Positions 1 through 8,654 are shown, counted from the first letter of the stretch. The stretch is 64,000 nt of DNA from Taklimakanibacter sp021828105 (GCA_021828105.1 JAKATG010000029.1:1-64000); one strand, 5' to 3'. Translations and numbers: made by a program. Notes: a model not told the origin generated them from the sequence alone.

Positions 1-190
1 CGTGAACCGAAAAACGAATCTGCAAGGAAATCGGTCTCGGTTCAACACTTCCCGGCAAAATAGAAACCCAGAACGGCAAAGATCAATCAATTCAATCAAC
101 GAGTTGGGAATAGTTCACGGGAGACTATTTGATTCCAAGTTTCCCCTAGGTTACCTTGCGACAGGCTCACATGTTGCGGGGGTGAAAAAG

Positions 191-1111
191 ATGGCGCTTA
201 ATCTGGTTATCTCGTTCGAGCACAAGCCACATTACACGCATTACAACGCCATTCCATGGCGCCGCGGAATGAGCGTATTGCAGGCGCTCGAAGCATATGA
301 ATTCGGGCCGCCCGAAAATGAGCCTTGGCATTATTTTAGGTTCGGATACCGGAGTGGCTATTTTGTTTCGTCAGTAGACGGCATTCTTCCACAGTGGGTC
401 GATCCGGCATATTTCGACCCCTATACTCCCTCCACATTGTGGTTATTCAGTTTGAATGGTACCCCGACCACTGAAGGCCTCGAAAAGTTGAAGGTACAAG
501 ATGGAGATACTCTGACTTTTGATTATTCATTTATCAGATTTTCCAAGTTCGACTCACGCACTCAGGAGCTGTTAAGGCAACGGTTTTTTCCAGGCCGCTG
601 GCGCACCGTCCCACGATCCGTACTGGAAGCGCGCGTGCGGACAGGTAATCCCATTGAACCAAAAAGATACGAGTCTGATGTCGATGGCAGGATAAAGGCC
701 GACGACTTTGGTAAAGGCTGGTTTCATCAGTTTGGCCTCAGTATTCTGAATTTCGATCCAGAAGATTTGCGTTTCGAGTATCAGTGTGCATTTTGGCAGA
801 AGAAGAAGAAGAAGGTTGTCAATTCAAAACTGTATAGATCGGGGGAATCTTGCCCCGCGCAAGAGGTCTCAGACAAGATTCGAGCGATTCGACTAAAGCT
901 CGAGGGAGCCCGAAAAGGAGAGTACAGGCTAAATTGGTCGGGAGAAGTCGCCTTCAAAGGACCGAATCCCAGTAAGCCTTATCCTAACCTCAAATCCGGA
1001 GATTGGTGCGGGACGCCGGAAGATGGCGGCGGTGCTGAGGATGAGTGGGTCAATAAGCTTTATATTCAGATTGTGGAATTCCGCAAAACTAGCCGTAAGT
1101 CGAAGTTATAA
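191..1111 (+). CDS. DUF4430-like domain protein, function unknown
   Basis: Predicted protein of 306 residues from ATG 191. The open frame continues upstream to the window edge (GTG at 2), so the start is uncertain. I chose 191 because the upstream residues are rich in Asn, Arg and Ser and look non-coding, while the conserved-looking part begins right after this Met. The first ~120 residues resemble the DUF4430 (transcobalamin C-terminal-like) fold: a strand, a GMSVLQALEA segment, a Gly-Tyr/SSVDG turn, LWLFSLNG, then VQDGDTLTFDY. That match is by eye. The C-terminal ~180 residues are basic, carry a Lys-rich run (KKKKK) and match nothing I know. No signal peptide is visible. Base composition is lower in GC than the rest of the window, which suggests recent acquisition. 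No neighbour hints at a role. Confidence 0.55.
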   Translation: MALNLVISFEHKPHYTHYNAIPWRRGMSVLQALEAYEFGPPENEPWHYFRFGYRSGYFVSSVDGILPQWVDPAYFDPYTPSTLWLFSLNGTPTTEGLEKLKVQDGDTLTFDYSFIRFSKFDSRTQELLRQRFFPGRWRTVPRSVLEARVRTGNPIEPKRYESDVDGRIKADDFGKGWFHQFGLSILNFDPEDLRFEYQCAFWQKKKKKVVNSKLYRSGESCPAQEVSDKIRAIRLKLEGARKGEYRLNWSGEVAFKGPNPSKPYPNLKSGDWCGTPEDGGGAEDEWVNKLYIQIVEFRKTSRKSKL

Positions 1112-1175
1112 AGCATTTTGTCGGCCTGATTTCGTAGCAGCAAGCAGCAGTAAGTTGAGAGGGCGCGATTCGCCA

Positions 1176-1261
1176 TTGACCTCGCGAGCCAAACGGCAGG
1201 ATTGGGAAATACCACGATCGATATCTGCGCCCGGAGTCACCAGCTGCCCCGGCGCGTTTTT
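1176..1261 (+). repeat. Duplicated intergenic element, copy A (candidate small RNA)
   Basis: A block beginning TTGACCTCGCGAGCCAAACG and continuing through GCAGGATTGGGAAATA closely matches 7869-7905, with about four differences over 37 positions. Roughly 50 nt after the block start, a GC-rich hairpin (GCGCC at 1227-1231 with GGCGC at 1251-1255) is followed by GTTTTTATG. Copy B has the same geometry. The pattern of conserved block plus hairpin plus T-run fits a small RNA or an interspersed repeat. Function is unknown. Confidence 0.5.
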
Positions 1262-1587
1262 ATGCCCTGATGGTCCATTCCCAACATGCGAGATTTCCAA
1301 TGCGGCAAGCATTTCGTCGGCAGGCGGAGCATGCGAGGTTTACTGTCATCGTTGTCCGGCTCAATATTGGGCTTTGCTTGTTCGGAGTAGCGGCGATTAT
1401 CGCAGCTATGCTTGGTTGACCGACGAAGCGCCCGGCCTCAAACAACCTGGCTTCACCAATAGATCAAGGCATTGACTCTCACATAGAAGCGAGTACATCA
1501 TTACGTTGCGGCACGTCGGAAAAAGGCAACAAATTAGCCGCGCAAGCAACACTACACAGCGTCGGGACAATCAACGCAGCCTGCTAT

Positions 1588-1616
1588 GCAGGAGGCGAAT
1601 CCTGCGCACTTTTTTT
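1588..1616 (+). terminator. Terminator-like hairpin
   Basis: GCAGGA (1588-1593) pairs perfectly with TCCTGC (1600-1605) over a 6-nt loop and is followed after GCAC by seven T residues (1610-1616). It would stop plus-strand transcription before the DUF1501 gene. No gene just upstream obviously needs it, so it may serve an unannotated transcript. Confidence 0.4.
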
Positions 1617-1821
1617 CGAGCGCTTAAACTTCTTTATCGCTCTCCAACGTACACGAGGCATTACTGCAGGAAGTCAGTGTGAGGAAAAGTGGAAACGGCA
1701 CCGATCAGCGATGTCGATAAGTGCAATCAAAAACGCAACGACGAAGAGCTCACGTTGATCTGGCGGCGCTGACTTGGCTTTAGCGTAAGGGACTGCCTCC
1801 AGCTTGAAGGTAGGTGTAACT

Positions 1822-3408
1822 ATGCCGCATTCGCAACAACGATTGGATTCCGGTTCTTGCCCATGCAATCGAGGAAAAAAGACCCGGATCGACAAGACAC
1901 GCCGGCGGCTTCTTGTTGGCATGGGTGCTTTGGGATTGAGCACGCTGCTGCCCGGGACTGCGCGGGCGGATTGGGGTGAAATCCCCGCCGGCGCGTGGCC
2001 GTTCCCCAATCATTTCAAAGTGCTGGAAGTGTTTCTGTATGGCGGCTTGTCGCCCTGGGAAACCTTCTATGTGAGGCCCCCAGGCGCGAACCAGTTCCGC
2101 GGCCTTGATGCGGACGTCGCCGCCGCCATCTGGAATGCGGGGTGCAGCGGAACGCCCATGCCTGTGAATGCGACCGAGTATTTTGCCGATGCGCAGGATG
2201 AGACTGCGGCGAATGTGCATGGCGTTCACCTCGGACCCTTCACGGCACCCTTATGGCGAGCCGACCTTATCTCCCGCATGCGGATGCTCGTCATGCAGCA
2301 CGATCTTGAGCCGCATGAAGCTGCCATTCCCTATGCGATGACCGGCCATCGCCTGGGCCGTCCGAAATTTGCCGGAACAGGGGCGGCGATCCAGCGCCGT
2401 TTCCAGCTGACCAACCCTTCGCAAACCGCTCCGTTTTCCTACGTCTGTGTGCCGGGAACATACAACTTTCCCGGCGACAACATTCTCGCCGCGACGGCCA
2501 CCGGCATGCATGGCGGAGACGCGAAGCCGCTGTCGCTGCGGATCGGCGCCGGCTCCTCCGAAGTTGTCAATCAACTCTTGCGCTCGGGCGTCACGCCGGA
2601 GATGGATCAGCTGCTCAATGTGTATCGTGCCGAGTATCGCCAGCGGCTGCGTTTCCAGGGCGCCGGCAACCCGCTGCGCTCGAAGGGCTTTGCCGCCTAT
2701 GATTCGAGCTCGGCCAGCCTGCTAAATGCGGCGACGCTGCAGGCCATCCTCAACACGCCGTCATTTAATTTGCGGCAGGATGTCGATTGCTCGGTCAACT
2801 CGCCGAGCCTGATCGACAACCAGCCGGGCACCGCGATCAGGCTGGCGTCCCATCTGCTCACGCGTCCGAGCAACGGCGCCCGTTATGTGTGCGTGATCGA
2901 TAGCGGCCTTCGCGAGGCAACGGGCGGTGGCGGCTACGATACGCACTCGAACAACATCGGGACGGTCGGACGGAATCTCTGGAACACGCTGAGCACGCTT
3001 GCGGAGATCATCCAGAATCCCACTCTTCCGGCGGACCCGAACAAGATCAGCCTCGACGACACGCTTGTCGTCGTCACGACCGAATTCGGCCGCACGCCGT
3101 CGCCGGCGCCAAACGGAAACGGGCGCGATCACCATCCGGGCGGCTATGTGAACGTCCTGCTGGGCGGCCCTATTGGCGCTGGCACCACCGGCAGGCGCCT
3201 GGTCGGCAACATTGTCGATGCCACCGGCTATGCCAATCTGAGCAACGTCTATTCCGCGACTGATTTGCGCGCGGCGATCCTGCTGGCGGCCGGCGTCTAT
3301 CCGCTCAATCCCGACAGTTTCGCGATTGGCGACCTGACGAGCACACTGAGCGCGCCCGACGAGCCCAGCAGCGCGATCCTCCTGCGGCAGAGGATTTTTG
3401 GGTCTTAG
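1822..3408 (+). CDS. DUF1501 family protein with Tat signal
   Basis: A 528-residue member of the DUF1501 (COG4102) family, distantly related to the alkaline phosphatase/sulfatase fold and usually exported by the Tat system. The N-terminus carries a twin-arginine segment (KTRRRLLVGMGALGLS, about residues 25-40) and an Ala-rich cleavage region ending ARADW. Near the C-terminus are the family motifs TTEFGRTP and GRDHHPGG. ATG 1822 is preferred over TTG 1804 because AAGGTAGG (1807-1814) sits 7 nt upstream. The next gene is a CxxCH-bearing secreted protein, a partnership seen in planctomycete-like DUF1501 systems, but a palindromic repeat lies between them. The family is clear. Biochemical function in bacteria is not established. 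Confidence 0.85.
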   Translation: MPHSQQRLDSGSCPCNRGKKTRIDKTRRRLLVGMGALGLSTLLPGTARADWGEIPAGAWPFPNHFKVLEVFLYGGLSPWETFYVRPPGANQFRGLDADVAAAIWNAGCSGTPMPVNATEYFADAQDETAANVHGVHLGPFTAPLWRADLISRMRMLVMQHDLEPHEAAIPYAMTGHRLGRPKFAGTGAAIQRRFQLTNPSQTAPFSYVCVPGTYNFPGDNILAATATGMHGGDAKPLSLRIGAGSSEVVNQLLRSGVTPEMDQLLNVYRAEYRQRLRFQGAGNPLRSKGFAAYDSSSASLLNAATLQAILNTPSFNLRQDVDCSVNSPSLIDNQPGTAIRLASHLLTRPSNGARYVCVIDSGLREATGGGGYDTHSNNIGTVGRNLWNTLSTLAEIIQNPTLPADPNKISLDDTLVVVTTEFGRTPSPAPNGNGRDHHPGGYVNVLLGGPIGAGTTGRRLVGNIVDATGYANLSNVYSATDLRAAILLAAGVYPLNPDSFAIGDLTSTLSAPDEPSSAILLRQRIFGS

Positions 3409-3409
3409 A

Positions 3410-3454
3410 GCATCGAACCGAAAAGTGCGAAGCGGTTCTCGGATAATCCGATGC
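3410..3454. repeat. Rhizobial-type intergenic palindromic repeat (RIME-like)
   Basis: Starting 2 nt after the DUF1501 stop codon is a nested inverted repeat. GCATCG (3410-3415) pairs with CGATGC (3449-3454), and AACCG (3416-3420) pairs with CGGTT (3433-3437) around AAAAGTGCGAAG. The pattern of GCATCG, ACCGAAAAGTG and CGATGCGCAAA resembles the abundant palindromic intergenic elements of rhizobia as I remember them. It may act as a hairpin at the 3' end of the DUF1501 mRNA. Confidence 0.6.
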
Positions 3455-3528
3455 GCAAATAAAAGATGGAGCGGCGCGACGTTCCAACAGAACGTCCGGC
3501 GGTCTGGCTCGAACACCGGAGAAATACC

Positions 3529-6195
3529 ATGAAGGTTCAGCGCAGAGTGTCTTTGCTCATGGTTCGGCTATGGATCTGTGCGCTCGTGATCGTGGGATTG
3601 GGAAATCCCGCTTGGAGCGACGATGCCGGAGATGCATCATTCTTCCGTCAGGCCGTGCCCCTCCTTTATGGCCGCAAGGTCCGGGGTCATGACGAGCTCA
3701 AGCTGCTGACCGATCTGAGCGCGGTCTCCGGCCGGGAGGCGGTGCTGCGCGCCCTGATGGAAAGCGAGGAATACGTCGATCACTGGTCGAATACGCTGGT
3801 CGACATCTTCCGCGTCCATCGCGAGACCGCCAAGGAACAGTCGACATGCTATGCCAATCCGCTGCGCGCCGGTGCGAGCGACAGCGGCCTTGCGGCCTGG
3901 ATACGCGACCATAGGGCGATGGATGGGCCTGCCCCCGGCGGCGCGTTCAACATGGCCGACGTCGTCCGCTCCTCGCTGAAGCTCGATAATCTGTCGGTGA
4001 TGTTTCGCGCCCACCTCTTTGCCATGACCTCCAAACCCGTCACCGGCAATGAGGTGATCGAGAAAAATGTCCGCGACGATCTTGGAGTAGCGTTCCAGAA
4101 CATCTACCTCAATCGGCAGATAAGCTGCCTGAGCTGCCACAACACGGAATTCTCCACATCGGGCACAGTCACGGGCTGGAACCGCACGCATCCGATAGCT
4201 GTCCATCTCGACAAGGCGACGATGGGCTCGAGTTTCGGGCGCAACACCGACGACCTGTTCGTCTTTTTCCGCTCGTCGGTCAATCAGTCCAGCTTTACCG
4301 AGCCGCCCGACTCAAGTCCTCTCGTCAAACCATGGGGGCTGACGGGTTGCGGCGAATTCCATCAGACGGTGCCGGCAAATTCACTCGGCAGTCCTTTCTG
4401 GGGTAACCCGCGCGGCGCCAATGTGAGCATCTGGGATCTCGAACGTTCGCTCGACGATGGCTACAGGGTTCTGAAGCGCGACGGTCTGGTGCGGATGCCC
4501 GGGACCGGTCAGGGTCCACGCGATCCCGCCGACAAGGACGCCGCTTTTGCCTTCGAAGTCGCGGCAAGCACCGTCAACAAAATCTGGATCGAGTTGATGG
4601 GCTATCCGCTCACCATCGCCAACAACTTTCCGCGCAACTCGGGCCAACTCCATCCCTATTGGGTTCTCACCGAGTTCGAGTTCGCCAGGAACGACTGGTC
4701 GCTGAGGCGCGTGCTGCTCCGCATGCTGACCTCGGGATATTTCAATCGCAAGCCGCCGCTGACCGAAAGCGGAACGTCCGGCTATCAGATGCAGATGGTG
4801 TTCGATCCATGGGTGGCGGACGATCCGCGCGACGGCGTCGACACCGCGCCGGAGGTCAACCGCAATGCGATCTCAGAATCGGTGCATCGCTATTCGGCGC
4901 AGACGCTCTTCGCCTCGCTGGGCGCGGCGCTCGATTGGCCGCGGCCTGAGCGCTTTCCTCAGGCTTCATTTCCAAGCGCCGGTCTCCTGAAATCGCTGGG
5001 ACAGTTTGTCAGGGATGCGGAGCCGGGATTCACGTCGGTCGATTTTCAGGGCCTGCTCGCCTGGGAGGCGCTGCCGGCAAGATGCGAAAATCCCGGTTCC
5101 GGCCCCGACTGGATCGACCGTCTAGTGTCGGCGATCCCGGCATTCGATGCCGCCAATCCCGGCAATCCGGCGCATCTCGACGATCTGGCGGTCACGATGC
5201 GCGATTGGCTGCTGGGCGATGCCGCCTTCGCGCCGGCCGGGCTCCAGGGTGCTGCAACGGGTGAGCAAGCCGCGCTGGAAGCCCTCTTCGGCGCGCCTCT
5301 GGCGACGACCCGGGCCCAAGGTTTTTCCGGACTGCCCGCGAAGCTCCGCAATGTCTGCGGCGTCATGCTCAAATCGCCGCAGTTCATGCTGTCGGGCCCG
5401 TCGACCAGCGGGCTTGGCAACGCACCCCGTTTGCGGGTGTGCAATGCGACGCCCTGCTCCTATCAGGAACTCTGTTCGGCCATGTCTCCCGCCATAAGCG
5501 CGGCGACGGGGCAGTCGGTCAGCTGTTCGAGCAATAATGTCGCGCTGCTGTCGCAGCCACGCGTGGGGCGGATCGACCTTGCCAGGCTTTGCCGTCGCGG
5601 CCTGTGCGATATTCTTCCATTGCAGATCTCACGGCTCTGCGATTTCCACCCACGCTTCTGCACCCTGAGAGGTGAGATTGACGCGCGGGCCATCACGCAA
5701 CCCTTCGAACGCGGATATCTCGTCAGCATAGGGGACGGAGTGATTGTCGAGGGCAGCACATACCGCCCCGTTTTCAAGACGTCCGACCTTGTCGGTTATG
5801 ACAATGGTTTGGCCCAAAAGCCATCGGGCAGCTCCGGCGACAAGCAACCGGGCTTCCGCGAGCAGTTGCTCGAGGTCCAGCCGGGAGACCAGTTGAGGAT
5901 CAAGAACAGCAAGGGCAAGCTCGTGCTCGATCTCGATCGCCGCAGGGAAAAGAAAGATCCCAAGAAGCCGGGCGATGTTTTTTTCGTGAACCTTGCGCCC
6001 GTCCTCTCGCCGCCGGCAACTGAACTGAGAGAAACGAAGGAACCCACCTACGAGTCGTGGGACACGCTGATGAAGCGTCAGGACCAGACTTATTTGCGCC
6101 ATGGCGAGGCGGGACCGCCGCCCGATCCCAAGGCGATCAAGGCGCGCGACTGCAAGCGCCATCCGGATCTCGCCGCCTGCCAGGTGAAGAAGTGA
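3529..6195 (+). CDS. Large secreted protein with CxxCH haem-binding motif (DUF1549/DUF1553-like)
   Basis: An 888-residue protein. ATG 3529 has GGAGA (3518-3522) 6 nt upstream and opens a classical Sec signal peptide (basic MKVQRR, hydrophobic core, cleavage near AWSDD). An upstream in-frame ATG at 3466 would bury that signal. Residues ~35-90 (PLLYGRKV, then ALMESEEYVDHW) recall the N-terminus of DUF1549 cytochrome-type proteins. A single CLSCH motif at residues 190-194 should bind haem c. The C-terminal third is unusually rich in cysteine (clusters around CNATPC, CRRGLC, CDFHPRFC), suggesting disulphides in the periplasm. It lies between a DUF1501 protein and a protein of unknown family, probably in one operon. 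Haem attachment would need the Ccm system encoded at 13.5-17.5 kb. The enzymatic role is unknown. Confidence 0.7.
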   Translation: MKVQRRVSLLMVRLWICALVIVGLGNPAWSDDAGDASFFRQAVPLLYGRKVRGHDELKLLTDLSAVSGREAVLRALMESEEYVDHWSNTLVDIFRVHRETAKEQSTCYANPLRAGASDSGLAAWIRDHRAMDGPAPGGAFNMADVVRSSLKLDNLSVMFRAHLFAMTSKPVTGNEVIEKNVRDDLGVAFQNIYLNRQISCLSCHNTEFSTSGTVTGWNRTHPIAVHLDKATMGSSFGRNTDDLFVFFRSSVNQSSFTEPPDSSPLVKPWGLTGCGEFHQTVPANSLGSPFWGNPRGANVSIWDLERSLDDGYRVLKRDGLVRMPGTGQGPRDPADKDAAFAFEVAASTVNKIWIELMGYPLTIANNFPRNSGQLHPYWVLTEFEFARNDWSLRRVLLRMLTSGYFNRKPPLTESGTSGYQMQMVFDPWVADDPRDGVDTAPEVNRNAISESVHRYSAQTLFASLGAALDWPRPERFPQASFPSAGLLKSLGQFVRDAEPGFTSVDFQGLLAWEALPARCENPGSGPDWIDRLVSAIPAFDAANPGNPAHLDDLAVTMRDWLLGDAAFAPAGLQGAATGEQAALEALFGAPLATTRAQGFSGLPAKLRNVCGVMLKSPQFMLSGPSTSGLGNAPRLRVCNATPCSYQELCSAMSPAISAATGQSVSCSSNNVALLSQPRVGRIDLARLCRRGLCDILPLQISRLCDFHPRFCTLRGEIDARAITQPFERGYLVSIGDGVIVEGSTYRPVFKTSDLVGYDNGLAQKPSGSSGDKQPGFREQLLEVQPGDQLRIKNSKGKLVLDLDRRREKKDPKKPGDVFFVNLAPVLSPPATELRETKEPTYESWDTLMKRQDQTYLRHGEAGPPPDPKAIKARDCKRHPDLAACQVKK

Positions 6196-6226
6196 ACGCG
6201 ATGGGCCCGCAGCAGGGAGAGAAGCA

Positions 6227-7801
6227 ATGACCAGCTATTATTTCTCGATCTTTAAGAAGCTTCGGGTCATCGGGGCAGGTGGCCATGTGAACGCGGCACC
6301 TGGGGGACTCAATCTGAATGATCCAACGGGCATCTTTGGCGGCAACGCGAAAGGCGCTTTCCTCGGGAATACACCGGCAAACAGTCCCGTTTGGGCCGTG
6401 CTGAATGCCACGGCGATCAATCCCGCGCCGGGCATGGTCATGGTCGGAGCGGCATCCTGGCGCAAAATGCCCTTGGGCACCGCCCCACCGGCCTGGACCG
6501 ATTTTCAGGTCAACGCGGCGCCCCCGGCGACGTCCATCGTCGAGAGGCTGGGCGCCTGGATAACCGCAGGCAAGGTCAACGACACTCCGGCAGCTGTCAT
6601 CGCTGCCATGCCGCCGCCAAACCTGCTCGCCACCAAGCCCGACACCACCACCACCGTCTTTGTGGCAAGCTCGCCCACCGATGACGGCGACCGCCCCGGA
6701 ACAGTGCCGTGGAATTACTGGGAAACAGGGCAGATTTTCCTCACCGATCCGCAGACCGGAGCGACGGTCACGCCGGCGCAGTTTGCTGCGGGATCGGTCT
6801 ACAACCTCGTCGCGACTATCGGCAATCGCGGCCCGCAAGGCGGCAAATATGCCATGCCGCCGACGGTCGTTCAGGCCAAGGCGCTGGTCATGGTCTTCGG
6901 CACCAGTGTGACGCCTGCGGTCGAGCTGCCCGCGCTCTCGAACATGGACGATGCGTCGAACAACAGTCTCTACGAAGTCTATGACATGCCCGGCAAGAAA
7001 TATGAGCTCGTGGGCTTTCGCTTCAACGCGCAGGATATCTTCGACGGTCTGGCCAAGGCGATCGAAACCAGCGGCATCGATCTCGGGGGCCTGCCGCCCG
7101 ATATCTGGTTGCAGGGACAGTCGAGCGTGGGCCATGTCTGCGCCAAGGTGATCGTCCGTCTCGACAGCCAGACCTGGCCGCTGGTTGGGGATACGCCGTT
7201 GACCAGCAACCGCATCGCCCAGAAAAATCTGGCCCCCTTCGCGATCGATGTCCAGGCCAGCGATCCCAACAATCCGCCGATCGTCTGGCGCAACATCATG
7301 GCCGGACAGGCCTTCCTGACACTGCGTGACACAAGGCGGGAGCGCTTCAAGCACAATCTGTTCCGCATCGCTGGCGATCTGCCGGCGGAGGGTGTCGAGC
7401 TGTTCCTGGCCATTCCGCAGAAAAGCTTCGAGAGATTCTTCAATCCAAAGCTGATGCGAAGCGCCGAGCCGATTGCGCTGGTCAAGAAATACGGACAAAA
7501 GCCGCCGATGCCGGACTGCACGGTGCTGGCGGTGAAGAATTCCAAGGAACTGTTGCTCGAGCTACCCAACCTCAAAGAGGAATTCGTAGCGATGTCGATC
7601 GGCGTCAGGATCGATCCGAAGAAAATCAAGGTAGGTTCGCAGTTCGATCTGACACTGCTGCATTCGGCGATGATAACGCCGCCTAAATCCAAGGGGAGAG
7701 TGCCGGAACTGTCCGAGCAGTTCGCACCCGGACTCACCTTTCAAGTCTCCGTGGTGAACTCAAAACGCCAAAAACTTCATGCAGTTGCCGCCAACAGCTG
7801 A
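6227..7801 (+). CDS. Protein of unknown family, third gene of DUF1501 cassette
   Basis: A 524-residue predicted protein starting at ATG 6227 with GGGAGAGAAG just upstream, 31 nt after the cytochrome-like gene, so co-transcription is likely. I recognise no domain. The sequence is rich in Pro, Ala and short beta-type segments. The stretch with VYNLVATIGNRG (about residues 187-200) resembles the motif of CARDB-type extracellular beta domains, though this is weak. There is no signal peptide and no transmembrane segment, which is odd given its exported neighbours. It could be cytoplasmic or leave by another route. Downstream lies copy B of the flanking element. It may be a structural or adhesive partner of the other two proteins, but that rests only on gene order. 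Confidence 0.65.
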   Translation: MTSYYFSIFKKLRVIGAGGHVNAAPGGLNLNDPTGIFGGNAKGAFLGNTPANSPVWAVLNATAINPAPGMVMVGAASWRKMPLGTAPPAWTDFQVNAAPPATSIVERLGAWITAGKVNDTPAAVIAAMPPPNLLATKPDTTTTVFVASSPTDDGDRPGTVPWNYWETGQIFLTDPQTGATVTPAQFAAGSVYNLVATIGNRGPQGGKYAMPPTVVQAKALVMVFGTSVTPAVELPALSNMDDASNNSLYEVYDMPGKKYELVGFRFNAQDIFDGLAKAIETSGIDLGGLPPDIWLQGQSSVGHVCAKVIVRLDSQTWPLVGDTPLTSNRIAQKNLAPFAIDVQASDPNNPPIVWRNIMAGQAFLTLRDTRRERFKHNLFRIAGDLPAEGVELFLAIPQKSFERFFNPKLMRSAEPIALVKKYGQKPPMPDCTVLAVKNSKELLLELPNLKEEFVAMSIGVRIDPKKIKVGSQFDLTLLHSAMITPPKSKGRVPELSEQFAPGLTFQVSVVNSKRQKLHAVAANS

Positions 7802-7868
7802 AAGCCTTGACGAAACCGACCTGGTAGCGATGTCATCGGAAAAATTTTCGCACTTCCGCATTTTCCCC

Positions 7869-7956
7869 TTGACATCGCGGGCCAAACGGGAGGATTTGGG
7901 AAATATCAAAATCGAAGAACGTATGCCCGCAGGCTAAAACCCCGCGGGCATATTTT
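7869..7956 (+). repeat. Duplicated intergenic element, copy B (candidate small RNA)
   Basis: A block starting TTGACATCGCGGGCCAAACG matches copy A at 1176. It is followed at the same relative position by a perfect 8-bp hairpin, ATGCCCGC (7923-7930) with GCGGGCAT (7944-7951), then ATTTTC. The two copies bracket the three-gene cassette. The hairpin could also terminate transcription of the cassette. It is either a small RNA family member or an interspersed repeat. Confidence 0.55.
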
Positions 7957-7962
7957 CATGCT

Positions 7963-8029
7963 GAGGCGCCCGCCGGCCTTGCTCCGCCGAAGCGAAGCCT
8001 CGGCTTCGCGAAGGCGAGAGGCGGGCCTC
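7963..8029. repeat. Long imperfect palindrome between convergent genes (REP-like or bidirectional terminator)
   Basis: GCGAAGCC (7992-7999) and GGCTTCGC (8002-8009) form a perfect 8-bp stem with a 2-nt loop. The outer arms, GAGGCGCCCGCC (7963-7974) with GGCGGGCCTC (8020-8029), pair with a small bulge. It sits between the convergent cassette (plus) and soxG (minus, stop at 8043), so it could end transcription from both sides or be a REP-type repeat. Confidence 0.5.
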
Positions 8030-8042
8030 GAAGCGTCGAGCC

Positions 8043-8654
8043 TCATACCGCAGGCGGCGCCTGGCGCCCGAATGGCCTGATCGCGGCGGCGCTGCGGCCG
8101 TTGGCGAGGAGCCAGTCCCAGGCATAATTCGCATAGGAGCGGAAGACATAGAGGTCGATCACGTCCGGCTTCTGGCTCACGATGTGGAGGAGGGCGGCGA
8201 TCTCGGCGAAGCGCAGGCGGCGCACCGCTCCCGCCTCATAATCCGAAGACAGGAGATCGAGCGAGGAGCCCTTCAGCAGCACGAAGCGGGCATCATCGCC
8301 CTCGAGCCGGATGATGGTCCGCATGTCGGAAACATCGACGGCAAAAGAGTGGATGCCTTCAAAGGCTTGGCGCAGATTGCCCAGAAGCTCGGCCGTCTTC
8401 GCGCGCGGGCAGAGAATGAGCCATTGATCGGTCGAGAGCCACAAAGCTTGAATCTCGCCCCAGGCGGCGCTGCTGCGCGGGGCGGTCGGCAGGTCGAGTC
8501 CCAGCACCTCCTTCGCCGCGGCCATGAACTTGCTGTCGCTCGCGAGGCCTCTCAGATCGATCATGCCGCGAGTGGTGATCTCGCGGATATCGACGGCGAG
8601 GTCCTTCGGCGCCTCGCGCGCCGCAAGCGCGCTCTCAAACCGGACGTCAGACAT
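8043..8654 (-). CDS. soxG: Sarcosine oxidase gamma subunit
   Basis: The 203-residue gamma subunit of heterotetrameric sarcosine oxidase, which demethylates sarcosine to glycine while loading the one-carbon unit on tetrahydrofolate. The sequence shows the GcvT-like SoxG fold features, including WLILCP and the C-terminal segment YAWDWLLANGRSAA. I place the start at ATG 8654, overlapping the last 8 nt of soxA, instead of the upstream in-frame ATG at 8678. It is the last gene of soxBDAG, and a strong palindrome follows the stop. The N-terminal residues are less conserved, so the start is fairly but not fully certain. Confidence 0.9.
   Translation of the reverse strand: MSDVRFESALAAREAPKDLAVDIREITTRGMIDLRGLASDSKFMAAAKEVLGLDLPTAPRSSAAWGEIQALWLSTDQWLILCPRAKTAELLGNLRQAFEGIHSFAVDVSDMRTIIRLEGDDARFVLLKGSSLDLLSSDYEAGAVRRLRFAEIAALLHIVSQKPDVIDLYVFRSYANYAWDWLLANGRSAAAIRPFGRQAPPAV

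Larger units (their letters stand above)
1112..1821. other. Intergenic stretch without a convincing gene
   Basis: About 700 bases of comparatively low GC between the DUF4430-like gene and the DUF1501 gene. Open frames exist here (for example 1023-1475 plus, and 1674-2009 minus running into the next gene), but none has a recognisable domain, good ribosome binding site or typical codon use. The stretch holds one copy of a duplicated intergenic element (1176-1261) and a terminator-like hairpin (1588-1616). The last 15 bases carry the ribosome binding site of the next gene (AAGGTAGG at 1807-1814). Confidence 0.6.

Noticed and set aside
1023..1475. Open frame of 150 aa downstream of the DUF4430-like gene
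   Set aside because: It starts inside the previous gene, has no domain or ribosome binding site, and covers the duplicated intergenic element.
1580..1610. T-arm-like sequence GCAGGAGGCGAATCCTGC suggesting a tRNA or attachment site
   Set aside because: The loop lacks the TTCGA core and has eight bases, and no acceptor, D or anticodon arms can be folded upstream. It reads better as a terminator hairpin.
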